Positions 45,311-57,433 of a stretch of DNA of 64,000 nt are shown in pieces. Position 1 is the stretch's first letter; every line of letters begins with the position of its first letter. The translations under genes were made by a program, and so were the position numbers. This DNA is from Chionis minor (lineage: Eukaryota; Chordata; Aves; Charadriiformes; Chionididae), in assembly GCA_013398295.1 (NCBI GenBank), contig VZSF01010482.1, positions 62,001 through 126,000 of the forward strand, written 5' to 3'. The notes under the pieces were generated by a model that searched no databases, was not told where the DNA came from, and saw only the letters and a program-made list of their open reading frames with translations.

Positions 45311-45846
45311 ATCATTCAGCTGGGATGGAGTTAACTTTCTTGCTAGCAGCTGGTGCAGTGCTGTGCTTTGGATTTGGGATGAGAAACCGTGAAGATAGCC
45401 TTTTCTGCTCCCCACACCGCCCTGCCAGCGAGCAGGCTGGGAGGGCACGAAAAGTTGGGAGGGGACACAGCCAGGACAGCTGACCCCAACCGGCCAAAGG
45501 GCTATTGCATACCATGTGACGTCATGCTCAGTATATAAAGGTAGGGAAGAAAAAGGAAAGGGGGGATGTTCGGAGTTACAGCGTTTGTCTTCCCCAGTCA
45601 CTGTTACGCATGATGGAGCCCTGCTTTCCTGGAGCTGGCTGAGCACCTGTCTGCCGATGGGAAGCAGTGAATGAATTCCCTGTTTTGCTATGCTTGCGTT
45701 TGAGGCTTTTGCTCTACTTATTAGACTACCTTTATCTCACCCCGCAGGTTTTTCTTCACTTTTCTGATTCTCTCTCCCATTGCAACTGTGGGGAGTGAGC
45801 GAGCGGCTGCCTGGTTCTAGCTGCTGGCTGGGGTTAAACCACGACA
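45311..45846 (+). mobile_element. Avian endogenous-retrovirus solo LTR (5' end eroded)
   Basis: Matches, by memory of the family, a common bird ERV LTR. It begins near CAGCTGGGATGGAGTTAAC, passes through CCCCACACCGCCC and GGGGACACAGCCAGGACAGC, then a promoter block (CRE 45517-45524, TATA box 45532-45538). Next comes the R/U5 part (GTTACGCATGATGGAGCCC, a degraded polyadenylation signal ATTAGA at 45720), ending with the diagnostic GGGGTTAAACCACGACA at 45846. Compared with the family, about 80 bp after GGATTTGGG seem to be missing and the terminal TG is lost, so the element is old. No gag, pol or env sequence lies on either side, so it is a solo LTR left by recombination. It is not a functional virus. 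Confidence 0.85.
45517..45540 (+). promoter_or_regulatory. LTR promoter core: perfect CRE plus TATA box
   Basis: A full CRE palindrome, TGACGTCA (45517-45524), lies 7 bp before TATATAA (45532-45538) in the U3 part of the LTR. CREB/ATF sites beside a TATA box are typical of strong inducible LTR promoters. Both are intact despite decay elsewhere. Transcription would run toward higher coordinates from about 45560-45570. Confidence 0.6.
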
Positions 45847-48069
45847 CTTGCCCATCCCACAAGAAGGCAACAGAGGCATTGAGGGTGTTGGCCTATTTGT
45901 TTGCCCCCCTCAGAAGGGATGCCCAGACCCTCCCTCACCACCCCTGAGAAGCCCTTGCTGGAGAGAAACATCAGTGGGAAAGTGTGGTGTCACATCAGAA
46001 ATACCTGGAGTACTTGTGGCCAGCATCAGCTGGCAATGACTTCTGCTTGATTTGGTTGGTGCAGGCTGCCATCTTCTCCTCAGGGAGAACTCAAGCGATG
46101 GCAATTTGATTTACGCTGCTCAGTGATGGCAGCTTCCATTCACCCACCGAGTGTAGGAAGTGCAGTAAGGAACCCAATCCACTCCTCCCTCGGAGGCATG
46201 AAGATGAACTGCATCCCAGTTCAGATTATGGTATTGAAAGCCTTTAAGCACCCTGGCCCAATGACTATGGGGCAAAACCACCTGCCTCAGATAGGGATCG
46301 TTCCAAATAACGTACAATTTGCACTATCAAATTAAGTGCTGACGTGCAGTCTGTTGCTACCAGAAGGAGCAAACCAGACAGTTTAGACTTTGTACATCTT
46401 CATGGCAGCATGGTACAATTCTGCCCAGCTTATCAAAAATGAAACTGGTATTTGATGTAACAATAGTATTTATCTGTCACATTCAGCATTGTGAAATATA
46501 TTGGTCAAGGAGAGTTCCCACAGAACAGCTCAGCACTTAGCTCAGTGCAAGAGCATTGGGAGGGTATGAATTATTACGAGTATTTTTAATCAAGTAACAG
46601 ATACGGTTGGTGCAGTCAGGATTTTCAGAAAAGCTCAAGTTCCTGATAAATATGTCACAATCTATGATAACTTTGCCAAGTCCTTTAATATCCTACAGGT
46701 CCAGTCGCTGCCGTCTGACTCCTGCAAAATGTGGGACGGAAGAGCAAATGTCAGTAAAATCGCTTTGTCTATTTCAGACCAGCATATCATCTGCCTCAAG
46801 GGTAAATACATGCCAGTTCCTTCCCCTCTGGTAGATGCAGAAAAAGGACTTTGTTTACCTTGCTCTTATCAGAAGGTTTTACCCAAGAAAAAGGCCTCTC
46901 CTATCTGATTTTTGAAAGTGATTTAGAACCCACCCACCCCAAGTGGCAAGGCTCACGTATCCACCGGTGATAAAGCTTGCATCTTCTCAGCTTCACTGGC
47001 CTAACCTTTTGCCACTTTGCTGGGTCTGCATCGTATCTCAAACACTTAGCTCCCAAAACAATGGTATAGCATCTCATTTCTTCAGATTGAGCTGACAAGG
47101 ACAAAGGAAAGGACCCAAGGATCGCTGAGCCCTGCGGTGCCGGGAGGTGACCACCCTGTGCTGGGAAAGCAGAGAGGGCAGATTTTGATGCAAAATCTGT
47201 AATTGCCAACAGAGATTTTGAATGAGTCTTGGCTCAGGATATGTTTCCAGATCACCCTTACAGGCATCTCTGGGAAGTGCTGCAACACAAGACTTTTATC
47301 TGGCAAATGACCACTGCGTGGTCTCTGAAAGTAAGGGGAAGGCCTCACAGTTTTCATCTTTACAATTTTCTCTTTTGCTTCCTCTCTTTCCAGACGTCTG
47401 TATCACACTACAGATGAGCAGCAGTCTGTATGGCCTGTAGGAGTAATACAGGACTTGAGGAAGGGGAATAAGGTGTTAGAAGTCATGCGATCAGTGTGGA
47501 AGATCAACTGGAGAACACACAAAAATCAGATTAGTTTTATCAAACATTACTTTTCAAGGACACGGAGGAGAGGGGAGACTGAGGAAACCTCCTCCAAGGC
47601 ATTACAAATCTGTGCTAGAGACTGTTCAATGAAACACATAGTAAATAATAACAGAAATCCTAAAACACATATAAAGCTCCGTACAGCCCTAAGACTGAGA
47701 AAGGTCACCATCTCAGGAACAGCAAAATCTTCCAAGTAATTGAGGCAAAGTGGAACCCCAGCGTGCTCATAAGCACTTACTGCATCCCCTGCAAGAGCCT
47801 CGTCAGCATGGAGACCCCAAAGGCGCTTCTGGGGAGACTGGGACTGGGACTGTAGGAGACCTGCATAGTAAATATTAGCCTAAACAAACATGACAATGGG
47901 ACCAGAATCAACACAGAAACTGCCCATACCCCCTGGACGGAGAAAATAGATCCAAAAAGCAAATACGAATCCATATAATCTGCCTAACCACAGCCTAGCT
48001 GTCCCCATTTTTTTTCCCTCCAGCACATGCCTTGAAGATGCCCGCTGCTCCCTCGAGCCTTCCCCAGCG
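45847..48069. other. Unique non-coding sequence, nothing recognised
   Basis: Contains no retroviral coding remnant downstream of the LTR. The patch at 46300-46560 is AT-rich and could be weakly enhancer-like. Frames are at most 102 codons. Confidence 0.5.
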
Positions 48070-48330
48070 CAGGCAGTGAAATGAATTTGCCCCGGGCTCC
48101 CCCGTGCACCCCAAGGCGAAGGGCAGGGTGGGGAGCGGGGCGCCCTTGCTGCCTGCAGCACAGCGAGGCACGGCTGAGCCGTCGGTGGGACACGTGCCCG
48201 AGCCCAGCTCAGGACCCGTCTCACCCACCGTTCACACAAGGAGCCCTCCGGCTGGCGCTGGCGGCGGGAGCACGTGCCCAGCCTCATCCATGAGCTCGGT
48301 CAGGCTGGATCGGGCACAGGTGGGAGGGTG
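48070..48330. promoter_or_regulatory. Small CpG-rich stretch
   Basis: CpGs are frequent from about 48064 to 48312, including GGGGCGCCC, GCGAGGCACGG, GCCGTCGG, GGCGCTGGCGGCGGG and CACGTGCCCG. CACGTG E-boxes occur at about 48190 and 48271. Flanks are CpG-poor. It may be a small CpG island; the open frames crossing it (up to 135 codons) look like chance. Confidence 0.4.
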
Positions 48331-49839
48331 CTACAACCCCATCTGCCAGCTAGAGGCTCTCGTAAAGTCTGACCTGCTTTCAGAATAATCTTTTAAGTCT
48401 TTCTTTTCACCTTTTTATTTGTGGCTGTGGTGAGCAATCCCAAAATGACTGAGCTTTCCGCTCACCTTCCGTTTGTTCAGTGCGCTGACCTAATCCTCTT
48501 TCAGGGGTTCCTGGTGCACAGCAGCCCGGACTGCTCAGCCGCTGTTCCAAGGACCTTCCTCCTCCACGGGCCACAGGATTAGTCCTGCAACGTGAGATCT
48601 GCCAGAGCCCTCTGCTCAGCACGCTCCCAGCTGATTTTCCACGGCCGGCAACCTCTTCAAGGGGAATTTTCTTTGACGCTTCTGCCGGGAGAGAAAGTGC
48701 TGTCAAGAGGGCTTTAAAAGCAAAGCTGCTGTTGGCTGATTCGCTTGAAGTAATCCAAGACAGTGGAGGAGCTCACAACCCCAGCACGTGGACCGGGAAT
48801 GCTCACCCGGTGCAGGCAGCGGGCGCAGGAGGTGCATTTGGGATGGGGCTTGGCAGCCTGGCAGTGAAATTAGGAGCGTGAAATTAAACCACGGCAAGGA
48901 AAGCCAGTGAGTAGGAGCTGGCTCGGGGTTTCCTGAGCGTTACATGGTGTCTGGGAGGGACACTGAAGAGGTGGCGGTCAGAAATGTCCCCCACCCAGGG
49001 CTGGCAGCAGGGGGGACGGCACCTCGCACCCCAGGCTTGAAGGGTCAGCACGGCAGCTGCGCTGGGCCAGGGGGAAGACAAGCTGTGGGAAAGAATTTGA
49101 GATAGGAAAGGAGAAAAGAGCCTTGTGTGCAAAACAGAAGCTCAAAGTGCAAAAGTAAGACAAGGAAATATTTTACGTCTTTTATTAATGCACCTGAAAC
49201 AGCAGGACAGAGAACATTATTGAGAAATAGCCACAGTAGGAAAAATTGCAGACCTTTCCTTCTGGCACCACTCCACCGCTGGCAGCCATGCAAATGAATT
49301 AACAGCTCTGGTATCTAACCCTGGCCGTTGCTGTAGCAATTCAGAAAACAAAACTCCAGGTGTCCTGGCTGCCTCGCAGCAGTCCGGTGACCCACCACAT
49401 CCCGGACCTGGCACCTACACCTTCGGCTCGTTCTTGCTTTAAAAGGAAAAAAGGTCAGGGGCCGGGCTTTTGCAGTGCTTTCCCTGCTGCTCACCTGGTC
49501 GCAGTGGCTCTCTGGAGAAGGTACCAGGGACAGGATTGGTGATGGTGGGCTTGGGAGAGAAGCTCTGATGCTTCTGTGCCTGGGTTTCCCTTCTCTGCCT
49601 GCTCCCACAAAGGCTGCCGCAGCAGAGTGCGGGCGCAGCTCATGGCATACAGGGCAGCTTTGGGGAGTAAAAGATTTTTCGGATGAACAGAAGGGGTGGG
49701 TGAGCCCATCTCTTGGGGAGTGAATGCAGAATATGTCTGCGAGGTCACTGTTCTGCTTGTCAGGGCTGGGCTGGTTTTGGTGGCTGTTCCCTTCAGTGGT
49801 GGCCGGCACCGTTCCCGTGTCACACAGCACCTATAACTC
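48331..49839. other. Unique non-coding sequence, nothing recognised
   Basis: Moderately GC-rich. The longest frame is 171 codons on the minus strand (49315-49830), overlapped by frames on the plus strand and without a recognisable domain. No repeat family. Confidence 0.5.
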
Positions 49840-50060
49840 ACAGAAATAAAGCACGTCTGACGCCCCTCCGAGACATGTATTCTATATGAAAATTTGGTTT
49901 ATTACTGTCAGACCCACAAATCTGGATCTGCTGTGTAATTCTACCAGCGTCCATCAGTCAGACAGACACATTTAATGAGAAGGAGAATTTATACCACTAC
50001 TTCCTATATTGGCTGCTGCCGAAGTGCAATCGGCAGTCAAGATCTTCCCTTGCCAAGAAA
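49840..50060. promoter_or_regulatory. CNE-like block
   Basis: AT-rich unique sequence with GAAAATTTGGTTTATTAC, GTGTAATTCTACC and GACACATTTAATGAG, sharply different from the GC-richer DNA on the left. Composition-based inference. Confidence 0.3.
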
Positions 50061-52479
50061 ATTGTCCCTGAAAGAGTGCCGGCACCTCGATGTTTCAGGA
50101 GAGCAAACCCACATATACAGGGGTGCCTCTTTGGTGGATGCAATTCTCCCATGCTGGATACAGAACCAGGGTGTCTGTCCTGCGTAGGCAGGAGGGGGAT
50201 ACGCAGGCAGTCAGCGGAATAGATAGAAATGTATAATGGATGATGTTGCTCAGCGCTTGGGAATGTATATTCCCCGGCCTTCTCAGGGAGCAACACGTTT
50301 GATTTCCTCCAGCTATTTTTTTTAAGTGCTGTGTTGTGAATATTGACGCGTTTAGGTGCATTTGCATCAGCTATAGCTGTGGGGGAAGGGGAGACTTCTC
50401 CAGATGCGTGTGGAAAGTCAGGTGCCTGGCTCTCATAGAGTGACACTGCTGAAAATCCCCTTTTCCCTCCATCCTCCCTGCCCTTTCTTCAAAAACCTTT
50501 GCCGCCCTCCTGCAGAGAAGTCAGTGAGGGTAGGAAGGAAGAAGTGCCATGGTATTTCAACACTTGGAAAGGTCTTCCATTTGTCAGAGAGGCAGCAGCC
50601 GTATCCTAGGTCTCACCCTGCACAGGGTGCCCCTGTCGTACCTTGCGTGACATTTATCCCCCTGGGATTGCCGCCCTATTAAATTAAAGCCTTCAGCTCC
50701 CTGTGACTGCACATTCGCATGTATGACTCCAGCCGTGACCAGGATAACCACCCTCATGCTTTGGTTCCTTGGCATACACCAGTAACACTGTGCATTTTCC
50801 CCAAACGAGGAGGGGATTTGTGTTTCAGGATACAAAATGCTTGGGGATGGTTTTGCTTCTGTATTAAATACTTCCTTCTATCAAAACCACGCATCTTGCC
50901 CTTTGAACCCTTCAAAAATCAAAAATAGAAAAGGCGTTGAGAGTCTTCCTTTTGAAATTATCCCAGTTCTGCACATTGGCTGAATTTAGTAACAGTTTCT
51001 GTGGAGTAAAGAAATTTTGGCTGCCTGGATTTTGAGCCAGATGAGAGACCGACAAAACAACCTTTCTGTTCAAAGTCAGTTTGGACCAGGATCATTTTCT
51101 TTCTGCTGACAGACAGGTTTTCTGGCTTAGAGCAAGGTACTTGGCATACACTCTTCCTGCTTTACCGAGGAGCAGAGGTCACAGGGAATCAAAAGACCAA
51201 AACTACATTGGATAAGACCTGTCAACGCCTACAGTTTAACCTGACACTGAGCCACTACCCTGCACGCAATATTACTGGCAAAACCCACACGTACATGGCT
51301 CCCGCAAAGAAAATAGTGTCGCAGTTTTTGCAACTCATAATGTATACCTTGTGGGTGGTACCCAGCCTGAGCCACCTTCTGCAGAGGATCCGATCCTCAC
51401 CGTGGTGTCAGACCACGGCCGACTGTCTCTGACAAGTCTGTGTTGGTGGTTCTCAGGCAACGTCACTGGCAAAATGCTGAAATGGCAAAACCCCAGCCCT
51501 GAAAGTGCTGAGCATCCTCATTTCCCTTTGATTTGAATGGGCATTGAAGGCACACAGCACCTTTCAGGATTTGGCCCTGTGTCAGCAGATACTGGGTGAT
51601 CTTCTCTGACTGGCTGTCAAGACTGTCCTTTTTTCTGTAATTTTTTCCCAAGGAAGAGATTTGTCTATGATTTCAACTTTGCAAAGGTAAACTAAGGCAA
51701 AAGCTATTTTTCTGGAGACAGATAAGAGAAACAACAGTTCCCTTTCCATCTGTGTTTTCAGCGTTTGCAGCTCTAAGGGTCCATATTAAGTGGCTAGGAA
51801 AAAAAATTGGGATGCTATTCCAACAGTGGAGCAAATTATTCTTCACAAACACAGCTAATCGAGGCTGCGGGGTTGCAATCATTCATTATAGATGAGCATC
51901 AGAGGAGAATAAAACGTGTCTTCCAGCCTACTGCTAACCCCAGAATTACAGGAGCCAGGGAAGTACAAGAGCTGACTCTGCCTGTTTCCCAAAAACGGGT
52001 CTTGCTTGAGTGGGAGGGGAAGATTCCTGCCCTCCGCAGCGGGCAGCTACCTGGGGTCCCTTTTGCAGCGCAGCAGACCTCCTGCCAAATTCTCGCTACC
52101 AAGGGCTTCAAAGTTTAGCACTGTGATGCCGGTCGGGTTTTGCCTGCTGGCAAACAGAACTGAGACATGTGCAAAGCGGAGGTGGGCGTGAGGAGGAGGA
52201 TGCTACGGCGCCCCTCGATTGTTAAAGCACCGGGCTCCCAAACGTGAAGCTGCCGGGGGCCGCACCAGCATTTTTCAAACCCGTGAGTTGCTCTCGTCGG
52301 ACGGTAGAGCCTGGTTGCATTGCTTTCCCCTGGGAAATTCCCTGAGGCAGGAAGACGGTTGAACCACCGTGGTTATAACTTTGATATCCGAACGAATATC
52401 TGCTAGCCTCAGGCAAGCGGGCTTCTGTTAATTTTGACCGGGGAGCATGATACACTGTGGCAAGCCGTGTCACTTAGGA
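50061..52479. other. Unique non-coding sequence, nothing recognised
   Basis: No gene or transposon. A short segment at 50330-50385 has GTGCATTTGCATCAGC, a perfect octamer (ATTTGCAT, POU-type), and may be regulatory. Frames reach 149 codons but overlap on both strands. Confidence 0.5.
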
Positions 52480-52612
52480 TTGTGTCTGCTTACACATGAT
52501 GCCTCTGAGTAATGTAATTTATATTTCATGCACAATTGAAGCAGCTAATGGTATAATTCTCCAAGGGGGAAACAAGTTGTTACAGCATTAATTACATTGC
52601 AGTTGCCTTTTC
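52480..52612. promoter_or_regulatory. Short CNE-like block next to a CpG island
   Basis: Contains GAGTAATGTAATTTATATTTCATGC-type words, CACAATTGAAGCAGC, CTAATGGTATAATTC and GCATTAATTACATTGC. The TAATTA core at 52591-52596 sits 20 bp before the poly-C gap that precedes the CpG island. This mirrors the CpG island/AT-block pairing at 4160-5420. Confidence 0.38.
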
Positions 52613-52615
52613 TTC

Positions 52616-52634
52616 CCCCGCCCCCCCCCCCCCN
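52616..52634. other. Poly-C assembly gap
   Basis: A cytosine run ends in a single N at 52634, directly left of the CpG island. The true tract length is unknown. Confidence 0.85.
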
Positions 52635-52639
52635 CCTAT

Positions 52640-53560
52640 TTAATGACACCAGCTCAACCACAGGGACAGCGGGTGTCGCGGAAAAGGGTCTCTGCCCCGG
52701 CACCCCCGGGAGACAGGGGGCTGGGGGTCCCTCCCCTGCGGGGCTGGCAGCCCGGTGTCCCCGCCGGGGGGCTGCCCGGGCAAGGCTGCCTCTGGCGGGA
52801 GCAGCCCGAAGCTGCAGCTCGGCGCCGGGAATCGGGGCTCGGGCAAGCCGCCAGGCGGGCGGGAACAGCGTCGGAGATGTCGGGAGAGGGTGTCTGTCGG
52901 TCCCGGGGCATCCCGAGAGGTGGCGGATACTTAACAGCGCCCCGGGATCGGGAGGAGGGATGGCAGCGTGCCCGCGCGTCTGCGTCCTGGGTGGCTCCCT
53001 GCGGTGACTGTGACCCTGTGCAGGGAGCAGGGATAAATCAAGAAGCGTGGGAAATGATTAAAAAAAACCACCCCCAAACCTCCGCTGTCTCTGCTGGCCC
53101 GGCTTTCCCCTCCGCGCAGCAGCCGCGCAGAGGCTGTCCTGCCTTCCACCGCTCGGTCCCTGCAGCGGCGGCACCGAGACACCATCGCAGAGCTGAGCGC
53201 AGCCCTGCCGAAGCGAAGCAGCCCCCAGGGGCCCCAGGAGGGGGCGGCGCGGGGGCGGGATTTGTTCTGGAGAAGAGCAAGCGGCCGTTTGGTAGGTGGG
53301 AGCCTGGGGGTCTCACCCAGGCTGCGAGGCCGGGGGCTCCCCGGCACTGGGAGCGGAGCCGGGGCAGACGGCGCTGGAAAGGCCGACCCGGCCGGAGGGC
53401 AGCCGGGGCAGAGCCCTTCTGGCCGGAGCTGAGCCGCGGCAGCGGCCTCGGGCAGGGTTTTGGGAACTGCTGGCTGTGCGTGGCTCCGGGCTACAACGGG
53501 TGTTTCTTTTTCCAGTTTGTCTACGGCATCAAAAACCGGGGAGCTGGCAGCTGAGCTAGG
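52640..53560. promoter_or_regulatory. CpG island (candidate promoter)
   Basis: The densest CpG region of the window, with CpG throughout 52660-52990, 53110-53240 and 53255-53470. An uninterrupted 303-codon frame spans 52643-53554 on the plus strand, while 230- and 92-codon frames run antisense over the same DNA. Stop codons are rare in such GC-rich sequence. The product is an Arg/Gly/Ala/Pro-rich string with no domain I recognise, so I do not annotate a CDS. A GTAGGT donor-like sequence at 53292-53297 leaves room for a first exon of an unseen transcript. Confidence 0.65.
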
Positions 53561-56500
53561 AGGAGGTGTAAAAATAGAGTCACAGCTACGTACCGCGATA
53601 TGCCCAGGCTGGTTGTAACCCAAGTGTGCGCTGCTGTCAAAAAAGGAGGAGAGAAGGGGAAAGGAAAGGGCAGGAATTACACAACTTAGGCTGCTATGAA
53701 AAGCGCTGAATTAAAAATAAAACTCCTGCGTGTGTCTTTTGGCCCGGCGGCACGTCTGGGAGGGAGCGCGGCGCGCTGTGCTGCCAAGTGTGAGGCTGGG
53801 ATCAAGAGGAACATCTGTGTTTGGGCTTCCCACACTGTCAGGAGACTGGCAGGGTGGTACAGATGACATCTCTAATCAGGAGGAGGAGGAGGGCAGTGTG
53901 ACAGGGTGGACGAGGGAGGTGGCCTTCGCTTACGCTGAGAGCACTGCCCATAGCAGCAAGCACCGCACGCACCGAGAGCCGGCGACCGTCTTCACGTGGG
54001 AAGCTGGTGGCCCAGATCACGGTGCCGCAGAGTCCCAGGGAGGATGCTAAGGAACATTTGCGCTCCCCGTATTCAGGCACTAATTTTGTGCAATCGTTTA
54101 TGTCAAACTATAAAGGAACTGAGCGCAGATCCATATGGAAAATGATGCTGTGCATCTATGCAGAGATATTCCAAGCATACCATGGGACATAAGATCTGAA
54201 GGAGGGAGAACTGGAAAATTATTTATTCACGGAGAAATGCAGCTTGCAGGAAGCCAAGATTATTCAGTTCAGTTGAAGTTTAAACTGGAAAACAGCTTTG
54301 GCAGGAAAAAAAGTATGAAGAAATTGTTTCTAAAAATTCATTAATATCTAACTGCTTCATATCATCACTTCCAAAAGAAAATATTTCTGTGGGGAAGAGA
54401 AATTCAAGTATCATTCACTAGGGGACTCAAGGACCATTCTTCAAGGGGAGGAGCACAAATGCGTATGTATAATGTGCCCTCAAAGTGGTTAAATACAAAT
54501 CAGTGACTAAGTAATATTAGCGTATTACCTATCCATTGATGTGGGGCCTCCATGTTCCCAAGTGGATGTTCTCCCCCCAAAGCCATTGTGTCCCTCATGC
54601 TCTGTCCCTGATTCTGTGGGGATGCTGCTATTTATACAGGAACCGGTGAGGAGACACAGTAGCTCTCATCCCTCTGAGACATGCTGCTGGCTAATAGCTG
54701 GACACAGTCCAGCAGGATGAAATACTGTGTTTCCATCTCTTTCTGCAGCAAAACCACAATTGAACTCCACACTGTAATATTTTAGCTGTGAACCTTAATC
54801 CGCCATTTTTAGCTGCTGAAGTATTTGGAGTGTGGGGTGTCTTTGCACCATTCCGGTGACAGCAGCAGAGATGCGTCTGTTGTTCCTTGTGAACTCAGCT
54901 CTGGATCCCTTATCGGAGGAGCAGGACTCTTTTTTCCTGGTCTCCATATAAATCTGAAAAACACACAACGATCCAGGGGGAGATTTGGAATAGTTGTACT
55001 GTGCTCCTGTGGGGTAAATCCTTCTGGCGGATTGAAGCATTTCATGGCATAGCCAGGAAGACAGGTACAGACAGACCTATGCTTGCTCCAGCTGGGCACA
55101 AGGCTGGCTAGATGCAAGCCACCTGCAGCCTGGGAGCCAGGTAGCCATGGGCCAGCTCGAGCCCAGCTCCAGGCTCCTGGAGGATCTGGCCACTACGGCA
55201 GCATCTGAGCCAGCTCTGAGCTCGCAGCTCCAGCACTGACCAAAAGTGCTGGGCACTCGCAGAGCTCCGCTGGACTCGTTGCTGAATAAAAATTGCAGCA
55301 GAAGCCAAGGCTTGGGGTCCTGTCTCTGCACTGCTTTTTTTCCTTTTTTTTTTTTTCCCTTTCCATTACAGATAATTCATGACAGGGTTAGCGGGCCTTC
55401 TGCATCTCATCACCTTGGGAAATCAGGCTGGTGATGTGGGGAACTTCCACACGGTCTGAGGTTGCTGGCTTTAGGCATTAGGGATTTCTTTAGCTGTTTG
55501 TTTAAAATCAGAGCTGGAAGCTACACAGTTTAGAGCTGGAGCTGAATTTCTGCTTAATCTCCTCTTGCAAGAAAAGTGTGTCAATTTTTTTTTTTTTTTT
55601 CCTTAAGCAGTGAGGTAATTAAAGGAAGAACAAGGCAGATTTGCCATTCCGGGAGCTGCTGCTGTATATCTGGGCTTCCACAGAGAAGGCTGGGTATTGC
55701 TATGAAGCTGTTCCAGAAGGAATGTCAGAAATATGCTTTTACTGATGAATAGGCAGAAGCCACGCTTTCAGCTAGGAATATTTACCTGCCCTGCCATACA
55801 CCCCAGCTGCTACTATGTCCAGTATATAATAATCCAATCCATTTTAATATCCTACAGCTCTGTAAAAGCCAGGAATCTCTCCTTTTGGAAGAAAGGGGCC
55901 ACATTAACATTCAGATTGTAATCCACACATCCTAAGCACATTTATAGCTGATCAGAGCTGGACTCCACATTCCCTCCAGCTCCCCTAAAATTCAGAGGTG
56001 TTTGGTTCCAGGATCTTCCAGGGCTCCATTTTTCAAATCTTGCCTGCTGATCTTAGCCAAGCCTCTGTAACGTGCTTTTTGAGCCCCGCGCTGCAGCCTG
56101 CCCTGCTGCGCTGTGAGCATCCTGCGAGCCACGGTCACGCAGCCTCAGCTGCCACTGGCCAACAAGCTGAGCAAGTTGTCCTTGTGGGAGACGGTCCGGG
56201 GGAGGGGACGGGGCTGTGACGCTGCCCTTGGAGCGTGAGCTCACAAAACTGAGACCCACTGAGGCTGCAACTGATGGGCACTACTGCGCAGCCTGGCATC
56301 TCCTGCCCATCCCCACACAAGAAGCCACAGGGGAAGCTGGTCCATTCCCAACAGGTTCAGAGGAGCACGCACAGGCTGTTGTTGCATGTAGGGCTGCAGC
56401 AGCCCGCATTTGCCCTTTACAGTCCTCAGTCTGCATGCATAACCACCTTTGCAACTCCCATGCTGGGGTAAAGGCACCCCAGGCATTTAAATCCAGCGCC

Positions 56501-57433
56501 ACCAGCAAGCCGGGTCCCCTTTGTCCCTTGCCCCACCTTGCGAAGCCGCTCCACCTTCAGGCAGTGCCAGCATCCAGCTGGAAAGGTGCCAGGAGCAGAG
56601 CACACAGGGAGCTCTGCTCACATCTGGGAAGGCTGGAAAAAGCAGCTAGAAATAGCCGGCATTTCGTAAGAATCCTCAAGAGGGCTGGCGCCGTGGCCCC
56701 ACTCTGCAAACCAGCGGAGTTCAGATAAGCTTTGACGGAGCATCCAAATTCTCTTTTAATTTCAGCCTTTTTTCGCTTTTGGCTCCTCACCAGCCTGGCA
56801 AGAGACGCAGCAGAGGGGATGGAAAAGAAGGCGAGAGTGTGCCTGGCGAAGAGAAACCCTACACCTGTACACATGCTGAAATGATTTTTGCCCCAGCCTT
56901 GGGCCCCGTTGCGAAACAAGCATCCATGTCTGCAAATGCTCCCTAGAAAGTAAAAGGTGGCAGATTTGTGTTTAACCAGCAAAAACTTCCACTTAGGCTT
57001 TCTCTCAAAATTAAGCAGGTTTTTTTTCCTTGCAAGTGTTAGCCCCCAGGAGTGGGGGACTGACCCTTTAAGTTAGTGTCTAGTCTGGTCCTGCTGTCAT
57101 CAATGACAACCTGATCCTGCAACAACCCATCTTCCCTTGACGCGATGGCTTTGGTTTCTTCTAGTTAGAAGCCACAGTGTGGAAAGGGAAGGATTTAATA
57201 AATATTTGCTTCATATCCCAGTGCAAGGATGGGTTTAAGCCAAAACACGAAGGCAAATCAAGGAGTGGACTGGCTTAGCCATCAGAAAACAAAGGGAAGG
57301 CCAGGGGCAAACAGCCTTTGGGAGCTACTGGATGTGGATTCATCAGGGATGTAGAAGCACTCAGCCTGCATGACGGTTCAGTATCTACCAAGCCTATCCA
57401 TAATGGTCCTGAATGTGTAGTGGGCCTGCAGGT
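53561..57433. other. Unique non-coding sequence, nothing recognised
   Basis: No gene or transposon is recognised. Short structures include purine-rich DNA at 53640-53670, repeated CCAGCTC/GAGCTGG-type words at 55085-55240, and T-tracts at 55334-55357 and 55587-55602. AT-richer, possibly regulatory patches lie at about 54080-54560 and 55770-55950. Frames reach 170 codons without recognisable domains. Confidence 0.5.

Noticed and set aside
52643..53554. 303-codon open frame, plus strand
   Set aside because: It lies wholly in a CpG island where stop codons are rare. Long antisense frames overlap it, the product is Arg/Gly/Pro/Ala-rich without any recognisable domain, and it starts next to an assembly gap.
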